From Nymphaea colorata (Eukaryota > Streptophyta > Magnoliopsida > Nymphaeales > Nymphaeaceae): a stretch of DNA of 64,000 bases. The notes beneath the pieces were generated by a model. It was not told the origin of the DNA. It saw only the letters and a program-made list of their open reading frames with translations, and made no database searches. The stretch spans positions 16,908,354 to 16,972,353 of the forward strand of contig NC_045139.1 of assembly GCF_008831285.2 (NCBI RefSeq), written 5' to 3'. Each line of letters begins with the position of its first letter. Within the stretch, counting starts at the first letter, position 1. A program made the position numbers and the translations under genes. Positions 37,088-50,500 of this stretch are shown here, piece after piece.

Positions 37088-40000
37088 TCAGAGCTCAGAT
37101 AGGCACTTTCCGCTTATAAAGTCCACAACCTTGATGACCGTTCGGTCCAGCGCTGCCGTTACGGCAACCAAGTTTTGCAGGAATTCCTCTGGTGTTGGCT
37201 TATCCCCATCGACGATGTCCGTTACGGCTTTCAAAAAAATACAAGGAACTGAAAAAAGATCGGCTACATATGCAACAGCAGCACCCTGAGTCGAAAAAAA
37301 TAAGGTACAAAAGGGTTCTTATGCTTCAACAAGAACAGGGACAAGCTAAAAATGCCCGTAAGTTCTTAGTGTGTGTTCATAATATCTAAAGAATAACATG
37401 ATAAACAAATACGTGCATGTAATGTATAAGTGGAAGAAGCTAGACAGAGTACCTCGCAGTCTATTATGATTATTTTGTCACCAAGTAACACAAGTGTGGG
37501 TGTAGATGCATCATCCTTCTGAAAAGCGTGGCCAGAACTGGGGAATGTGTGCATGCATATACATGCATTTTGAATTAGCGTATACGAACGATAGCCTGCC
37601 ACAAAAAGTAACCTAACCACACCCAGTGCACGAGGAGGTAGAGTGCGGCAGCCTATTTGAAGTGCCTATGTGGCACTAGTTTTCTCTAAGCAGAGCAAGA
37701 AGTTCTGCAAACCACCAACCTGACATGCCTTCTCTAAACAAATCAAGAGTCCCACATCGCACTCTAAACAAGTGCTGCCGGTGACAGAAATGCTAGCATC
37801 TGTGGGAGATAGAATCTGATGTAGTTCCAGCGACAATCATGGGACGCTACAGTACTATTCAGCAACTTTTTTTATATTATTTTATGTACCGTGCGTTGAA
37901 CTGGCGGAGACAAAACCCTTAAGGCAGTGGTTAAGGTTCTAGCTGGAAGAGAATATGCTTCCATGCCTTTTAAGGACAGAACCATGCCAAGGTCGGGAAA
38001 TTCTTCACCTCAAGGTCCTTCATAATTCCCTTCTTACCACCTCCTCTGCCCCCTACGAGTATCCTCTAAAGGCATTTGTTCTTCTAATCAATTGACCTAA
38101 AGTACCTTCATAATTTTATTCTGCAAATTAAATGACAATAATACTTTAACCATTTTCAAACATTTCCACTGCTCTCCAGGATGCCTTCAGCATCTCCATC
38201 GGTCGAATCCAACCAATACCATGTGTCCAAATCTTTTAAATTGATCCTAGTGTTGGTTTACCACAAGCTTGAAACATTAATAACAGTAAGAGAAGATGCT
38301 AGCTAGATGGTGCAGTTTTTGCACCTGTAGAGCCTAAGTCCCAAAGGATCATGACGAGTGCAAGTTTGTGTTCAACGAGGAATTGCAAGAACAGTGAACT
38401 AAGAGGATTACTAAAAGATGTTCGACGGTAACTTGGTGATGGCCCAAAATAAGCACGTGCTACCAATGAAGAATGTCGTAAGTATTCGGAAAGAGCTGTC
38501 TGATTAAGAGGTTTGATTTCTGACATTAAACTAACCTCCATATCTTTGATCGTAGCATCGTTGGCAAGAATTGCCGCTTCATCGTATGTTGACATGTCCA
38601 ATGAATCCCCGGTTGACAACTTGCCAGACTGAAAAGCACGGATGACATGAACATCTGTTCAGATGAGCTCCCTCAGAAGTAACAAATAGGTCTAAAAGCT
38701 AAGCATGATTAGTTCACACAGTGGCTCGCCTCCAAGTTGTCAAAAATTCGTCATTTTATTCAAAAACACGAAAATATTGGGAAAATAGTGATATTTGAAT
38801 CACCAAAAATGAAAAGATCGCTCTTTTGTCATGTCCATTCCCTTTTCAAGAAAAAGTATTTAAAACATATTTTTATGCTTCTTTTCAGATTTCAACAACT
38901 TTTAATTTTGATCAATATTTTTACAAGCTTAAGCATAATATTCACAAATACTGGATCATTCTCGAAATATGGGAGCCAAGCTTAAGCATAATATTCACAA
39001 ATGAGAATCTTTGTGGAACCTATCATTTGTTCTGCTGCATAACTGGGTGTCACATGTAATGATTTTAATCTTTTTGCACTATGCTCTGCCTTCTTTTTCT
39101 CTTCATCTGATTTTTTTTTTTCTGCTGTTACAGCTACAGCCTACAACATCCAACGTTAGCCTGATTCTAATATATCTGAGTAGCGAGCTTAAAAAATTGT
39201 GATGTCAAGCAACTAAGATGAAGCCAAAGCTATAACCTAATTAGATAAACCAACACGTCAGCAAAAACTCTCACCTTCAGGTCAAACTCCTTTAAAAGAT
39301 TTGGGGTAGAAAATGTTTTACGTGCTCCAATCCCGTATTGGTCGAAAACCTGAAATATGAGGTTAGTATTTGCAAATTTTATGTAAACACATTAGCTCAT
39401 GAAGCAACAAATAGCTCATTCATGGGAACATGCTATTATAAATCAATCTTACACAACAGACCTAAACGAAGCACAGCAAACAATCAGAAGATTCAGAACA
39501 CCATATCTTGCAATGTTGGAGAAAAGCAGCACAAATATTAGAAATTAGCAAGTAATAGCGGTCATGCATTGCAAACCATAAATTTGAGCTCTGAAAACCT
39601 AGTATCAAACCAGGCCAGTCTATCATAGTTGGCAAACTCGTCGAGCTGACTCGGAAATCAACCGAATCAGTTCGGATCGCCAAGGAATCCAGCCGCAAGT
39701 CAAGGTTGGGCCGGCTCGCCCTTGTCTCGGTCTCACTCGCCCCTGACTTGCTCGATCCAGCTGTGCTGATTTACATTATAGTTACTTGAATATTCGACCA
39801 AATCGACAAGTCAACTCGCTGACTCAGTGACCTGGTCATTTGCCGATTTGAGTCTGAGTCATGGGTTTGCCAACTATGCAGTTTACAGCACTTCTTTATA
39901 GAGAACACAACAATCACATATTTGTTCTCTGCCTTCAAAATCATGACTCGAATTGATCCTCCCGAAGGCCCTGCAGTATTATCAAGAGAATCCTGCATGC

Positions 40001-43000
40001 CAGTTCCACATCCTTGACAGCCGTAGCTTCACATGATCCTCCCATACGGTAAACTAGTACACTTGATGGGCCAAACTAGAACTAGAAAAAGGTGAAAGCG
40101 TACCAAACTCCTATCTAAATTTTTCCTTCTTTTCTTTAGACAGTTCACCAGAAATATCCAGACTTGCTAAAAGGAAACCCTTCTTTTAAATTCTCCAATG
40201 CTAATGACCATTTTCCTAAAAATATTTGCTCCCTTATGAGCCCCATGGTTCATAATCGTTGAAGGCGATGCACCCGACCGAATGCTCAAGGAGGCTAAGT
40301 AGGAATTTGACAAAGAAATAATCTTTTACCCTTCTTTTTAAACAATATGATTCTTCTCTTGCTCCATAATTGTTACTAAGACCATCAACTTAAAAACTGT
40401 CCACCATTCACAGTACAACATAGAAATATTATTCGGGAACTTACAGGAATAGGAATCCTCCTATCATGGAATGCCACATCAGTAGCAATAAAGACATCCC
40501 CAATATTTGCTCCTTTGGCCTGAAAAGGATAAAGGAAAATGAAAGCTAAGGCAGTGAAATGAAGCCTATTCAATAATGTGCGAGCGACAATAAGTGATAT
40601 CAAGTTACATTTTACAATATACAACCAAGACTTGAGAATAAATTTATGGTCAGCATAATGCAGTAAAATCCATGCGAGTTGCTATTCAAAGCATCAGGGC
40701 AAGTGATGGATCATGGATGTCTTGTTTTTGTTTTTAGTTTTTCCTTTTTTGCCTTGCTAGCTATTTTTTGTTTAACCAAACTTATCGCCTTGCAGTATCT
40801 TCTAAATTCCAATCACTACTGTCTTTGTTTTCTGCGCTGCCAAAAATCACGTTATACCAATGCCGCCAGCTTGACACTGTTACAAAAATATCCTACTTAA
40901 ATGATCACATGGGAAATCTGTTCTGAAAAACTTTGACTTTACAGCTTTATATAAGTAATAAATAAAAATAATTACACTTCTCCAGAGTCACGAAATTTAG
41001 AATCTTTAGTTGAAAACTGTCATAAGCAAGGATTTAAATCACATAATAATCCTCCCAACTTCCCAAGGAATTAAACTATGAAAGGGTGAACCCTATCTTT
41101 CTGATATTTGATATATCAGCTAAAGAGACAGTAATACATTTTAAATAAGTATATAGATAATTTTTAGCCAAAACTTCTCTTGTCACATGCCTGTATGGGC
41201 AGATAGCTGTATGCAAGGAAAGCAAAATCATGAACGGAAAGTACATCTACTAAATTGTCGGGACTGTGCAGAGCAAATTAGATAAATGGTCAACAGAATA
41301 CGGAGACACATACTTTAAAGCCACCAGCAGTGCCTGCATTGATGATGAGGTCAGGATTCAAGGCCTGGAAAGATGCGTATGTCACTAGAGAGGCAGAAAC
41401 TGTACCAACGCTATCAACCCCTAGAAAAAGAAGAAAGTGATGCCTGTAATCAGCTACTAAATGTCCAAAATCAAGTCAAACACATAACAAGAAATATACG
41501 TCAAATAATGTGTTCTTGCTGTATCTAGTATCAGCAATTACAAAAGCCTTTAATAAGAGGATTCCAAATCTGAGGTATGGAACAATCAAAGATCTTCTCA
41601 ACCAAGTGTTGTTTGATGCTTTATTGAACAGATAGAAAACCTTTTGCAGCTGAAGTTTCGTGGGAGATCAAGCCACGTAAAACTTCAAAGTAAACAATCT
41701 GACTGACAAATAAAATCAGAATGGCTTGTTTATTTATAATTTTTTCCTTCTGATCAAATGGTCTGAACATAAAATCATGAGTGCAAATCACACTATTTTT
41801 GCCGAAATGTGTCACTGATTTTTGAAGCTCCTAAAAATCTGATTAACACAATTGGTTCAGAATATATTTTAACTAAATAAACCACCCGTACCACGCCTTC
41901 ATGATTTACCAAAGAAGGGAAGGAAAATATGAAAAATAGTGTATCATTTCTTCCGCTAGGGAGTAAAATTAGTTTAGTTCCATGTACAGCTACTGATGCT
42001 TTTAAGTTTTGAAATACATCAGTTGTCTTATGAAGACAAGAACGACCTTTTCACTTTTTGAAAGGAAAGTTGTAAATGCACCTTTTTACTTTTGGAAAGA
42101 TGCAATCAACTTCCCTTTTCTGCCAGTGTCAAAACTCTAAAACTACCCAAATATGCAGTTCTAACAAATTCCATTTCTTTCAGGGGTACATTTTTCATCA
42201 TAGCTAATATTTGACATAAATAACTTAACGCAAGAAATGTGCAAGGTGACAGAATTATCTCAGAAAGACCGGCAACCTTTTTTGCTCTATCCTTTTGGCT
42301 TTTGGGAATTGGGTTAGCCTCTCTTGTACTCCTTTACCTATTGGAGTTTAAGTCGGGGCTCCTGTCCGACTGGGTAATGTTCTTGTATTTGATTTGTCCT
42401 AGCCTCCTAGGAAAGTCTTAAGGTTGGTCCAAGGTGACTCCTTCCTTAGTAAGGGCATGTTTGGTTGCCTCAGATCTAAGATCCAAGGCAATTTTATATC
42501 CTCAAGAGCTTCTCAAATTCCTCGTTTGAGAAGCCCCCATTAACTGACTTTTGGATTTCTCTCTCTCCTTGGCAGCAAGCGGTTGACCACGAAGGCCACC
42601 TAGAAATTTGCTCTCGTGACTGGAGGAGTCAAGAGGCCTCACAGCCTCAGGTCCGAACTGTCAACCTAAGGAAAACCTGAAAATACCAGAAGAGGACCAA
42701 ATTCCTCATCCAGAAGCTACTTGATCCAGTGTCTCATCCATGAGACTTCCTAATGGATCTAAAAGTTCAAAGCAGTGCTATCACGGCACTCCAAGAGGTG
42801 TGGAGGCTTACCTTGTCAGACTATTTGAGGACACAAATCATTAGCTCTATCCATGCTAAGAGGGTGATGATGTCCAAGGATATCCAATTGGCTAGGCGCA
42901 TTGGGCAGGAGTATGCTGGATCATGTAGAAGCATGTTGGTGCCCAATGAAGTTTAGTTTAACTAGGGTTCCCCATTTTTTCTTTCTCTTTCTGGTTTGGG

Positions 43001-45028
43001 GTTGGAAATGGTTGTTTTCACTAGTTGAAGTTTGGCAAGACTGCCGCTGTTAACATGGTGGGAGACTATGGAATCACCCGCCATGGCTTATCACTCTTCC
43101 CCACCCACCCCCACCACACCCCCCCCCCCTCCCCTTCTTCCCAAAAAGATGCACCTCAGATCCATGGATTTCAACTCCTTCACAGATATCTAATCTATAG
43201 ACTTCAAATCAGGCGTTTGTTGTGCCTTCAGGTCTCCCATCAGATCCAACTTTGCTATGAGATCTAAGGTTAACAAATGACCCCTAAACACGTTCTTTGA
43301 AAAGGTTGATCACCTCAGGAAAGATTCTTTCACAACTTACTCGTTCATAATATCTAAAAGAGAAATGCTTTTCCTCCACAAAGATGAATAAACTAATCTA
43401 GCATAATACATAAGGTACAAATGCAAAAAAATTTACCAAAAAGACTGTCTTTCCCTGGCCAAATTAAATTTATTTGCAGATCCTTATAAGAACCAACATA
43501 TCTAACCCATGGAACTCCTTGTGGAAACCTGCAATACAGTTGAAGGGAAGGAAATTTTGTTAGACCAAAATACTTCCAACTAATAGGAAGAAGAAAAAGA
43601 CAAACATCAGTTTCTAATACCATAGACATAAGCAAATTCATATCACTTGACACTGATCAAGTTTCTGAAAGCAGCAGAACATAGAGGAAAAATGCCTAAA
43701 AATGAAACTGAATATTAAACTTCCGAGCCAAGATCAAATGTCACCTTTACCAATTTAGAAAGGGCCACCGACTGTGCATACTTAATGACTAGCAGATAGT
43801 GTTATTCTTACATTGTTAAAACGATGTCTGAACCATCGGAATCAATGTTGAAAGATAAATTGGTAATCTTTTTCCAGATCCATAGGCAAAATGAGATTGG
43901 TTGGGCAAAGAGAATAGATAGGCCGTGTAGTCGAGCTGGTAATATGAATTTTTACATAACATACTAAAGCAGGCAGGATGATAAGCCATCTCCATAAGCT
44001 GGTTTGACCACCATATATGATATGCTAACTGCGTAAGGCATTTTGTAGAACACAGTGAACATTCTTGCTCCCTTCCCACAAATGACAGCTTGACGGTTCC
44101 AAGTTCAGTTCTGGTCCAAATTTATCATTTTTCAAAAGTCTAAATGTAAGACTGCTGTGAAAATCTTATAACAAAGAGGTGCGTCTACCGATTTAATGAC
44201 ATCAACAAATTTCCCAAGAAAGATGTTTTAGTAAAATGCTGCTTCTATTGCTTTAATGACTTAAAAATTTCTTGAAACTCTTTCAGAACTAATAAACTTA
44301 ATATCATGATAAGTGATCGTATGATATGCTGATGCAAAGGTTCCCACAAGACAAAATAGCATACTCAAACTAGAGCCAAATTTGTGGCTATAGCTATAAT
44401 GGAGAAGGTGTGAATTTCCTGTCTACTCTTAACCAGTATTCAATAGTTTCAGCTCAATGCTATAGATTACTGCAAATTTATGTTGCTTGCCAGAAAAACA
44501 CAAACAATTCTTCACATACAATTGATACAGTTGTAAGATAGCAACTCTAGATTTCAGAATATCCAATAGTAGCTTACAGGAAAAACTTTAGTGACAGTAG
44601 TGAACCACGAGGTATATTTCTTCCACAAGAAGATCGAAATGCCTATTAGCCGGTTATAGTAAATGAGACAAATGAACTGAACAGGAATCATGAAGAAGAA
44701 TGACGCAAAATGAAGAACTCACACAGGGTTCTTATCTTCCACAAGCTGAAGACTGTTCACAAGAGGCAGCGCTTCCGTCTGCATAGCTAATTAACGACAG
44801 AGACAAAGAGCTTTCAGTCAAGCTAAAAAAAAAATAAGGAAATCCACTGATCTGCAAAACGCAAACCCTAAAAACCAGAACTCAAAAGAACATAAACAGC
44901 AAGAAAGACGGACGCCTGAAGTCGTAGGCAAGAGCAAATAGATCGGGCGAGGAAACCGTACCGATGATGATTACGATCGTGGAGATAGGCTTCTCCTGGG
45001 TCGCCGATACGGTTTCCGAGGGAGCCAT
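37088..45028 (-). CDS. MTN1: 5'-methylthioadenosine nucleosidase (MTN/MTAN), 8 exons
   Basis: Cytosolic enzyme that splits 5'-methylthioadenosine into adenine and methylthioribose in the methionine (Yang) cycle, which recycles the by-product of ethylene, polyamine and nicotianamine synthesis. Exons on the minus strand, in order: 45028-44962, 44786-44723, 43528-43437, 41420-41314, 40519-40445, 39349-39275, 38628-38536, 37285-37088. They sum to 771 nt, 256 aa; Arabidopsis MTN1 and MTN2 are of similar length. Residues that fit the catalytic set of the family are E27 (AMQTEALPLV), E191 (KDMEGAAVAYVA) and D214 (AVTDIVDGDKP). The E191-D214 spacing of 23 equals that of E202-D225 in AtMTN1. FHDRRIPIP and NAGTAGGFKAKGANIGDV are also diagnostic. 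MTN1 and MTN2 cannot be separated here by eye. The introns total about 7.2 kb and hold several transposon remnants. Confidence 0.95.
38924..39002. repeat. 26-bp direct repeat in an MTN intron
   Basis: CAAGCTTAAGCATAATATTC followed by ACAAAT occurs at 38924-38949 and again at 38977-39002, separated by 27 bases. It lies in the intron between exons 6 and 7 of MTN. Confidence 0.9.
39624..39878. mobile_element. hAT-like MITE in an MTN intron
   Basis: 255 bp with inverted ends CATAGTTGGCAAACTCG (left) and CATAGTTGGCAAACCCATG (right, reverse complement); the first 14 bases match exactly. The flanking octamers CAGTCTAT (39616-39623) and CAGTTTAC (39879-39886) match at 6 of 8. The interior is rich in GACTCG/CGAGTC motifs. 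No coding frame for a transposase. Confidence 0.6.
42453..43284. mobile_element. PIF/Harbinger-like element carrying a histone H3 fragment
   Basis: 832 bp flanked by TAA on both sides (42450-42452 and 43285-43287). Ends: GGGCATGTTTGGTTGCCTCA on the left and, reading back from the right, GGGGTCATTTGTTAACCTTA; about 16 of the first 24 positions agree. A 3-bp TAA/TTA duplication and a GGGCATGTTTGGTT end are characteristic of Tourist/PIF elements. It contains a broken histone H3 coding piece at 42577-42930 and a C-rich CACCC tract near 43100-43137. It has no transposase frame, so this is a Pack-type (gene-fragment-carrying) non-autonomous element within an MTN intron. End identity is modest, so the limits need confirmation. 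Confidence 0.55.
42577..42930 (+). pseudogene. Broken histone H3 fragment
   Basis: The plus strand, read across frames, follows histone H3 from about residue 18 to the C-terminus: KRLTTKAT-stop-KFALVTGGVKRPHS, then TVNLRKT-stop-KYQKRTKFLIQKL, then QSSAITALQE, EAYLVRLFEDTN in a shifted frame, and IHAKRVMMSKDIQLARRIG near the end. In-frame stops and frameshifts make it non-functional. The first 17 or so codons are absent. The sequence just before it, a pyrimidine run ending TTGGCAG, looks like a splice acceptor. That suggests an exon copied from genomic DNA of an intron-containing (H3.3-type) gene rather than from mRNA. It lies antisense to MTN within an intron. Confidence 0.85.
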
Positions 45029-45223
45029 GGCCAGTCGATCGATCGGTAGATCGCTCCCGAGCGGGGGGAGATCTCGGGGGATCGCGAAAAAGAATAATCC
45101 CGAAAAAGGCGCGAGTTCAAACAGGGAAATGTTGGCGGCTCTCGATATTTCTAGGCTGGCGAAGTAGGCGATCCCGGGTCCCGAGCTTTGAAGAATGGCC
45201 GTCGAACACCAATCATAATGTCC

Positions 45224-45229
45224 CACGTG
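45224..45229 (-). promoter_or_regulatory. G-box / ABRE-like site upstream of MTN
   Basis: CACGTG within GACACGTGGGAC (minus strand), about 200 bp upstream of the MTN start codon. A plausible bZIP/bHLH binding site by consensus only. No clear TATA box was seen for MTN. Confidence 0.45.
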
Positions 45230-47576
45230 TCAACTAGATCTTAAATCTCCAACCGTAGTATTTCATTCCATCCTAGTCAACCGCCCCACTCAGTAGAAAA
45301 ATGAAGTACTAACGTTTCACGATACTAATCGATAAGATTTTTACTTAATAATGCCTCAAACTTTTGATAAGAAATTTTGAATATATTAAACTTTTAAAAA
45401 GTTGAACTTTTCATTATAAAAAAATGTAAGAAAAAACAAAAAGAAAATATTGGGTGAGCAAAATTATAGTTGAGGCATGTCGCACACCCCACTCAGCTTG
45501 AAAAGGGTTTCGGACTATCCTCCGATAAAGGGCATTTCAATCAAATTTGCTTCAATATGTTCAAGTGGAAAAGAAAAACATTTTTTTTTTACAACGTACA
45601 AAAAAAATCTTTTCTACCTCTCTTAAGTAGGAAAAGAGATTGCAAACTCTCTGATTAAGGTTAAGTATTGTATGTTGTTCAAGTGGCTATCAAAGGAAAA
45701 AAGAAAAAGGCTTAAGCCTGCACGCAAATAAATCTTCTTCCTCGTTTTATCTGTATATGTGGGATTCCGTAAATTGAATGTGTCTCCTCGATCTACACAA
45801 TCATTAAAACCAACCTGATGGGATATTTGAGTATTATGTCATTGATTTAGGTTTAAAGGCCAATAAGAAAATAAAACATGAATTGCCAACTATTTTGATG
45901 TGTACCAAAACTGATTTGTATCAGCTGCCAGAATAAGAACTTGTTCCGAGTCATACTATTTGGCTGCTGCAAGTAGATTCACGCTCAGCTAAATAAGAGG
46001 AGAAATCACCGCCGCTTTTGGGTAGAACATGAGAACTTACAATAGAACTAGAATTTCCGGTTCTTCAACCATACTTTGAACAAGAAACGTGAAAGTTAAT
46101 ACCAAAACCAGCAACTTCGTATCGTTTCAATTTCTTACACAATCAGGCAAGAATTCTAATAGATGCAATTTGAGCATTAAACTCTGAGTGGTGTTTGACA
46201 AGAACAACTCTCTTCTTTGGAAAATGGTTCTTATAACATATGTTCCAAAAGTGCCATGTTTTTATTCTGATGAACAAACAGATGCGATTCTGCCAAGTAT
46301 TTAATTGTTATAAACAGCATCTATAATCGTATCATGTTTCATTGAACAAGAATGTAGAGTACGCGAAGATGGCTTTTAGGACAAAGGGAGGCATCTGTCG
46401 GCACAACGTGGCTTTTAGGACGTGAGATCATTGTAACTGGACGTCTCTTTCTGGAAGACGAGTGGCCGGCTGCACTTCCAGTCAATGGAAGACTCTCGTT
46501 TACACCAATAAGTCAAGTTGAATTGTTACTGGTAGGTGAGCTCTACCCGACGAGAAGCAAATAAACACGGGGGACAAAAGCTGAAAGATAAAAGCCAAAT
46601 ACACGTCTAAGCTCGCGGTAGGTAGCATACGACCAAAGGGTTCTTTCACATGGAACAAACAGTCTATTAGATATTTGAAGAGAGAATTCCGATTTGTGGC
46701 CAACGTTGTTAAAACCGGTTTCTGAGTGGAATCCAGCCTTGTTATAACTGGTTTCTGAATTGAATAGGTCAGACTTGGAGAATTGACTGAAGCAATTTGG
46801 GAGTGGAATCTTTCGGGGACCAAATCAAATTAAAATATATACATTTTTAACTGAAAAGTCAAAGAGGACAAAGAAAATGAAACAACAAAGATAGCATAAA
46901 AGAACGTAACGTAAACTTTTTTGATGTTTTCTGCTTTTCGAACGGGAAAGTATATCGAATAAAAAGGATTCGACTGGCTCAGACCGACTCACATCGACTT
47001 TCACAAACACTACTTTGCTTATAAACAAAAGGATGCCCAACTGTCAGATTCTCAATTACGTGCTTTTCTTTTCATAATTAATTCAAAAAGATCGGTAGAA
47101 TAACCTTTCAATATTGTTTCAAATTACGTCCGTTTCAGCCGACAATTCAGGATTGCAAGCAACGTCCGCGTTTCTTCGACTCGAATAAAATCAATGACAA
47201 CCCACGTTAGACAAGAATTTTATAAATAAACATACAATTCAATTAAAAAAAGGCAACATTAAGTTTCAAAAAAAAAAATTCTCCTTATTTATTTCAAAGA
47301 GTTGCATCAATTCAAGTAGAGAAATGAAACATTAGAAGTTCAGAATGTCTCCGACAAAGTTCTCCCTATCCCACGTTCACAAACACGACCCAGTTCAAAT
47401 AGCTAAAAAAAAAATATCCCTTCTTCCAACAAGCTGTAGGAAGTAGGAAAGTTTTATACCACTTCCGCGGCTATATACTACTGTTAAAACTGAAGACATA
47501 TGCTACGGTACAAAAAATATTTTCTATTCTCAAAATTTCATTTGGATGAAACCAAAATTGTGAATTTGCTCGAGAA
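45230..47576. other. Intergenic region between MTN and CID genes
   Basis: AT-rich. It holds the MTN upstream region at the left and the CID 3' UTR at the right. A short imperfect tandem duplicate containing GTTTCTGARTGGAAT / GTTTCTGAATTGAAT lies at about 46707-46770. No gene is supported. Confidence 0.5.
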
Positions 47577-50500
47577 TCACATGGCAAATTTGCCGCCTAG
47601 AATGCCGGTGCCACTTGCAACAGTAACAGGACGGACTGTAGGAAATGGTTGTGAGATTGGCAAATGGTTAGGTAATACAAGAGGCTGGTGGATGCCAGGT
47701 GCAAATGGTGGCGCCATGCATAACTGCACAGGCGGCGCTGCAGCTCCTACACAAAAATACAAAAGTTAGAGCAAATGAACCATCCTAGTAGTTTCATATC
47801 CAAATAATGTGTGGCTATGTAGTAGTTTAGGAAAATCAGAAGTAAAGGGCTGAAAGCACATTCATTAGCATCTTCTATGTTGAAGAAAAACTGCAAATCA
47901 CAGTCCATGCCGTACCGTGATGCTTTGGCAGAAGAGGCTGATGTGCACTCAAGAGGGGACGCACCAACCCTTGTGGGAGCGCTGAAACTCCATGAACAGA
48001 ATCCTGTAAGAAAAGAGAGATTAGCCACTTTTAGACATATGAAATGCATCACGTACGACCACAAATGGCTATTACCTCACAGTCAAAAAAAGATTAACAC
48101 AGGAACGGCAGATTTATGTATTAGAAGAACTGGACTCTTCATCCTCCTTTTACCATTGATGCTTTCTATGTTTCTTACACTCTGATACACCAAACACCTC
48201 ACAACTGATCTGTATTATTAGTTACAAAAATGCTTGGTAATCCAACTTTCTATCACTGCAGAGTTGTTTTCATGTTCCTTATAATATTAGCTCTCTCTTA
48301 ATTTGGAAATGTTGGGGCTATGCTGTACTAGCATGACTTTGATAGCCATAGTTCTCAACATTGACTGTTGATGAAAATCTTGTACAATTGAGTTTTGACT
48401 ACTTTCTCCATTTCTGAAACAATGTGGAAATATATTTTTCCAATGTAAGCATCTAAAATTTTATTAATAATTTGATAGGTGAAGTTTCAAATTCGCTTGG
48501 GATCATGACTGATTTCTACATCAACTACCCATACGAGGTTTACAACCAGAGTGAATTCCAACTCAATCCATATCGCCATTTCCATAACAACACTAGTCAT
48601 AGAATCATGGAGTTCCTAGAAGAGACAACCATAATGATTGTGAGCATGAGCAAGACAGAACTAACCAGAACAAAAGTTTTTTCTGGGTCCTTCCTTACAA
48701 ATGCTGATTGGATTGGAGTTAAGATTCACAACTCAGGTGAAATATTGGGCTTCAAACCAAGAGAAAAAATGAATATTACTTTGAAATGCAATTGTAATGT
48801 AAAAATTACAAGATGAGCCCGTAAGACAAACTGGCTATACACCATACCTGTGATATGGAAGGTGCATAAACTACTGGCCCCATTCTGCCAACCATAACCT
48901 GTAGATAGAGTTGATGTGAGCACAACAACATGAATAAAGATACCTTCAATTAAGTACCAGACGGAAACATAGTTTGCTAGTTAGGTAACTAATCAAACAA
49001 CTACTAAAAAGACAGGATTATCACATGAGAACCAAACCCAAAACAAGAACAGTAACTTCATACCGTTTGATTACTTGGATGGACATACACACTGCCTCCT
49101 TGAGGGGGCATGTACTGAACTATATATCTAATTGGCTGAGATCTGCTACTAATATGTCCAAAAACCTACAGACACAAGAATGGCTTAGCACAAGGCACAA
49201 CAAAATAATAAGAATATTAACAAAAACTACCACTTGAATCCAGAAATTCAGACTAGAAATTAAAAGATTAAACCAATCTGTGAACTAAAGAATACTGTGG
49301 ATGAGAGCCACAAGTAAAGGACATACTTCAAGTTGTAAAGGAGATGATGGGGCCAAAAAAGGCCTCAATGACAAAGCAAATTCCTGTAATAAGTTTGGCA
49401 ACTTCCAAACCATGGCAATACCTTTTAGGCCTCGCATTGTGCTACATCAATTGCGCAAAAGCCATAATATGAAACCATATACCCAAGATTCAACTCGTAA
49501 TTCAAGTCTATCGTTAAACACAAAAAATTACTACTAGCAATTGTGTTGATACATAACAGAAGCATGACAAGTTTCTAAGCCCTCATCATGATTCTAAGGA
49601 AAAAAAAAACAGAGGAACAGTAATCGTACAAAATTTTTCAGAGATTAGTCTGTAAAGTGACAACATTTTTCAACAGCTACTATCCCACCAATTTAGCAAC
49701 ACGTTCTCAAACTAGGTCAACCCAACCTACAGATAGAAACCTACACATTATGCAACTTGAAGGACACACCATGAAAGTAGTTTCAGAGAATTTGCAGAAG
49801 AATGGTTCATTTCGAAAAGGTTTGCAAGGTTTAGATCCAACCAAAAACCCCTTTGAGGAATCCTAGATGGTAACAAAGTAAAGGATCATCAATGGGATCT
49901 TAAACAAAATCTCTGTCACAACAGAGATTACAGTGTAGAACAAGTATTTTACATCTGACAAACAAGAAAACACCAAATGATATGAAAGTTAAATATGACT
50001 TCATTTTTTCAAAGTATGCTCTCTAAGCGTGTACAGCAGTATCATTACAAAATGCAGAAAGTCCATGAAAGATGCCTGAAAACTACTGTACTCAAACTCT
50101 TTAACAAAGCCTTATACAAGAAGCTAGAGAAAACCAACAAGCAAAAAACTTTCTGGTAACAGCAATCCCAAGATCTGAGGAACATAAACTGAGTATACTA
50201 AAGTACATAAACAACTGAAATAATACAAGCTATAAAGAAAACAACACAATTATCTCACCTACAGGCTAAATTATTACAAGAGGAAAGAAAAGTGCATACA
50301 TGTTGGGGATTCTGAGGATAGCTTCCACCATTTCCAGCAGCTAAGTTACTGTGCGGGGCATACTTCACAGGTAGACCAGCATGAGATATAGGATGATTAA
50401 ATTGAATTCCTGGCTGAGCATCTACAATAGGTTGTGTAGAGACATCAACAACCTGATCAACATTTGAAACTGTCGGAGTTGATGTCCTCAGGTTCATAGA

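Noticed and set aside
42239-42421. Hydrophobic 60-codon frame left of the H3-carrying element
   Set aside because: It begins within MTN intron sequence, has no known domain and lies outside the inverted ends of the element.
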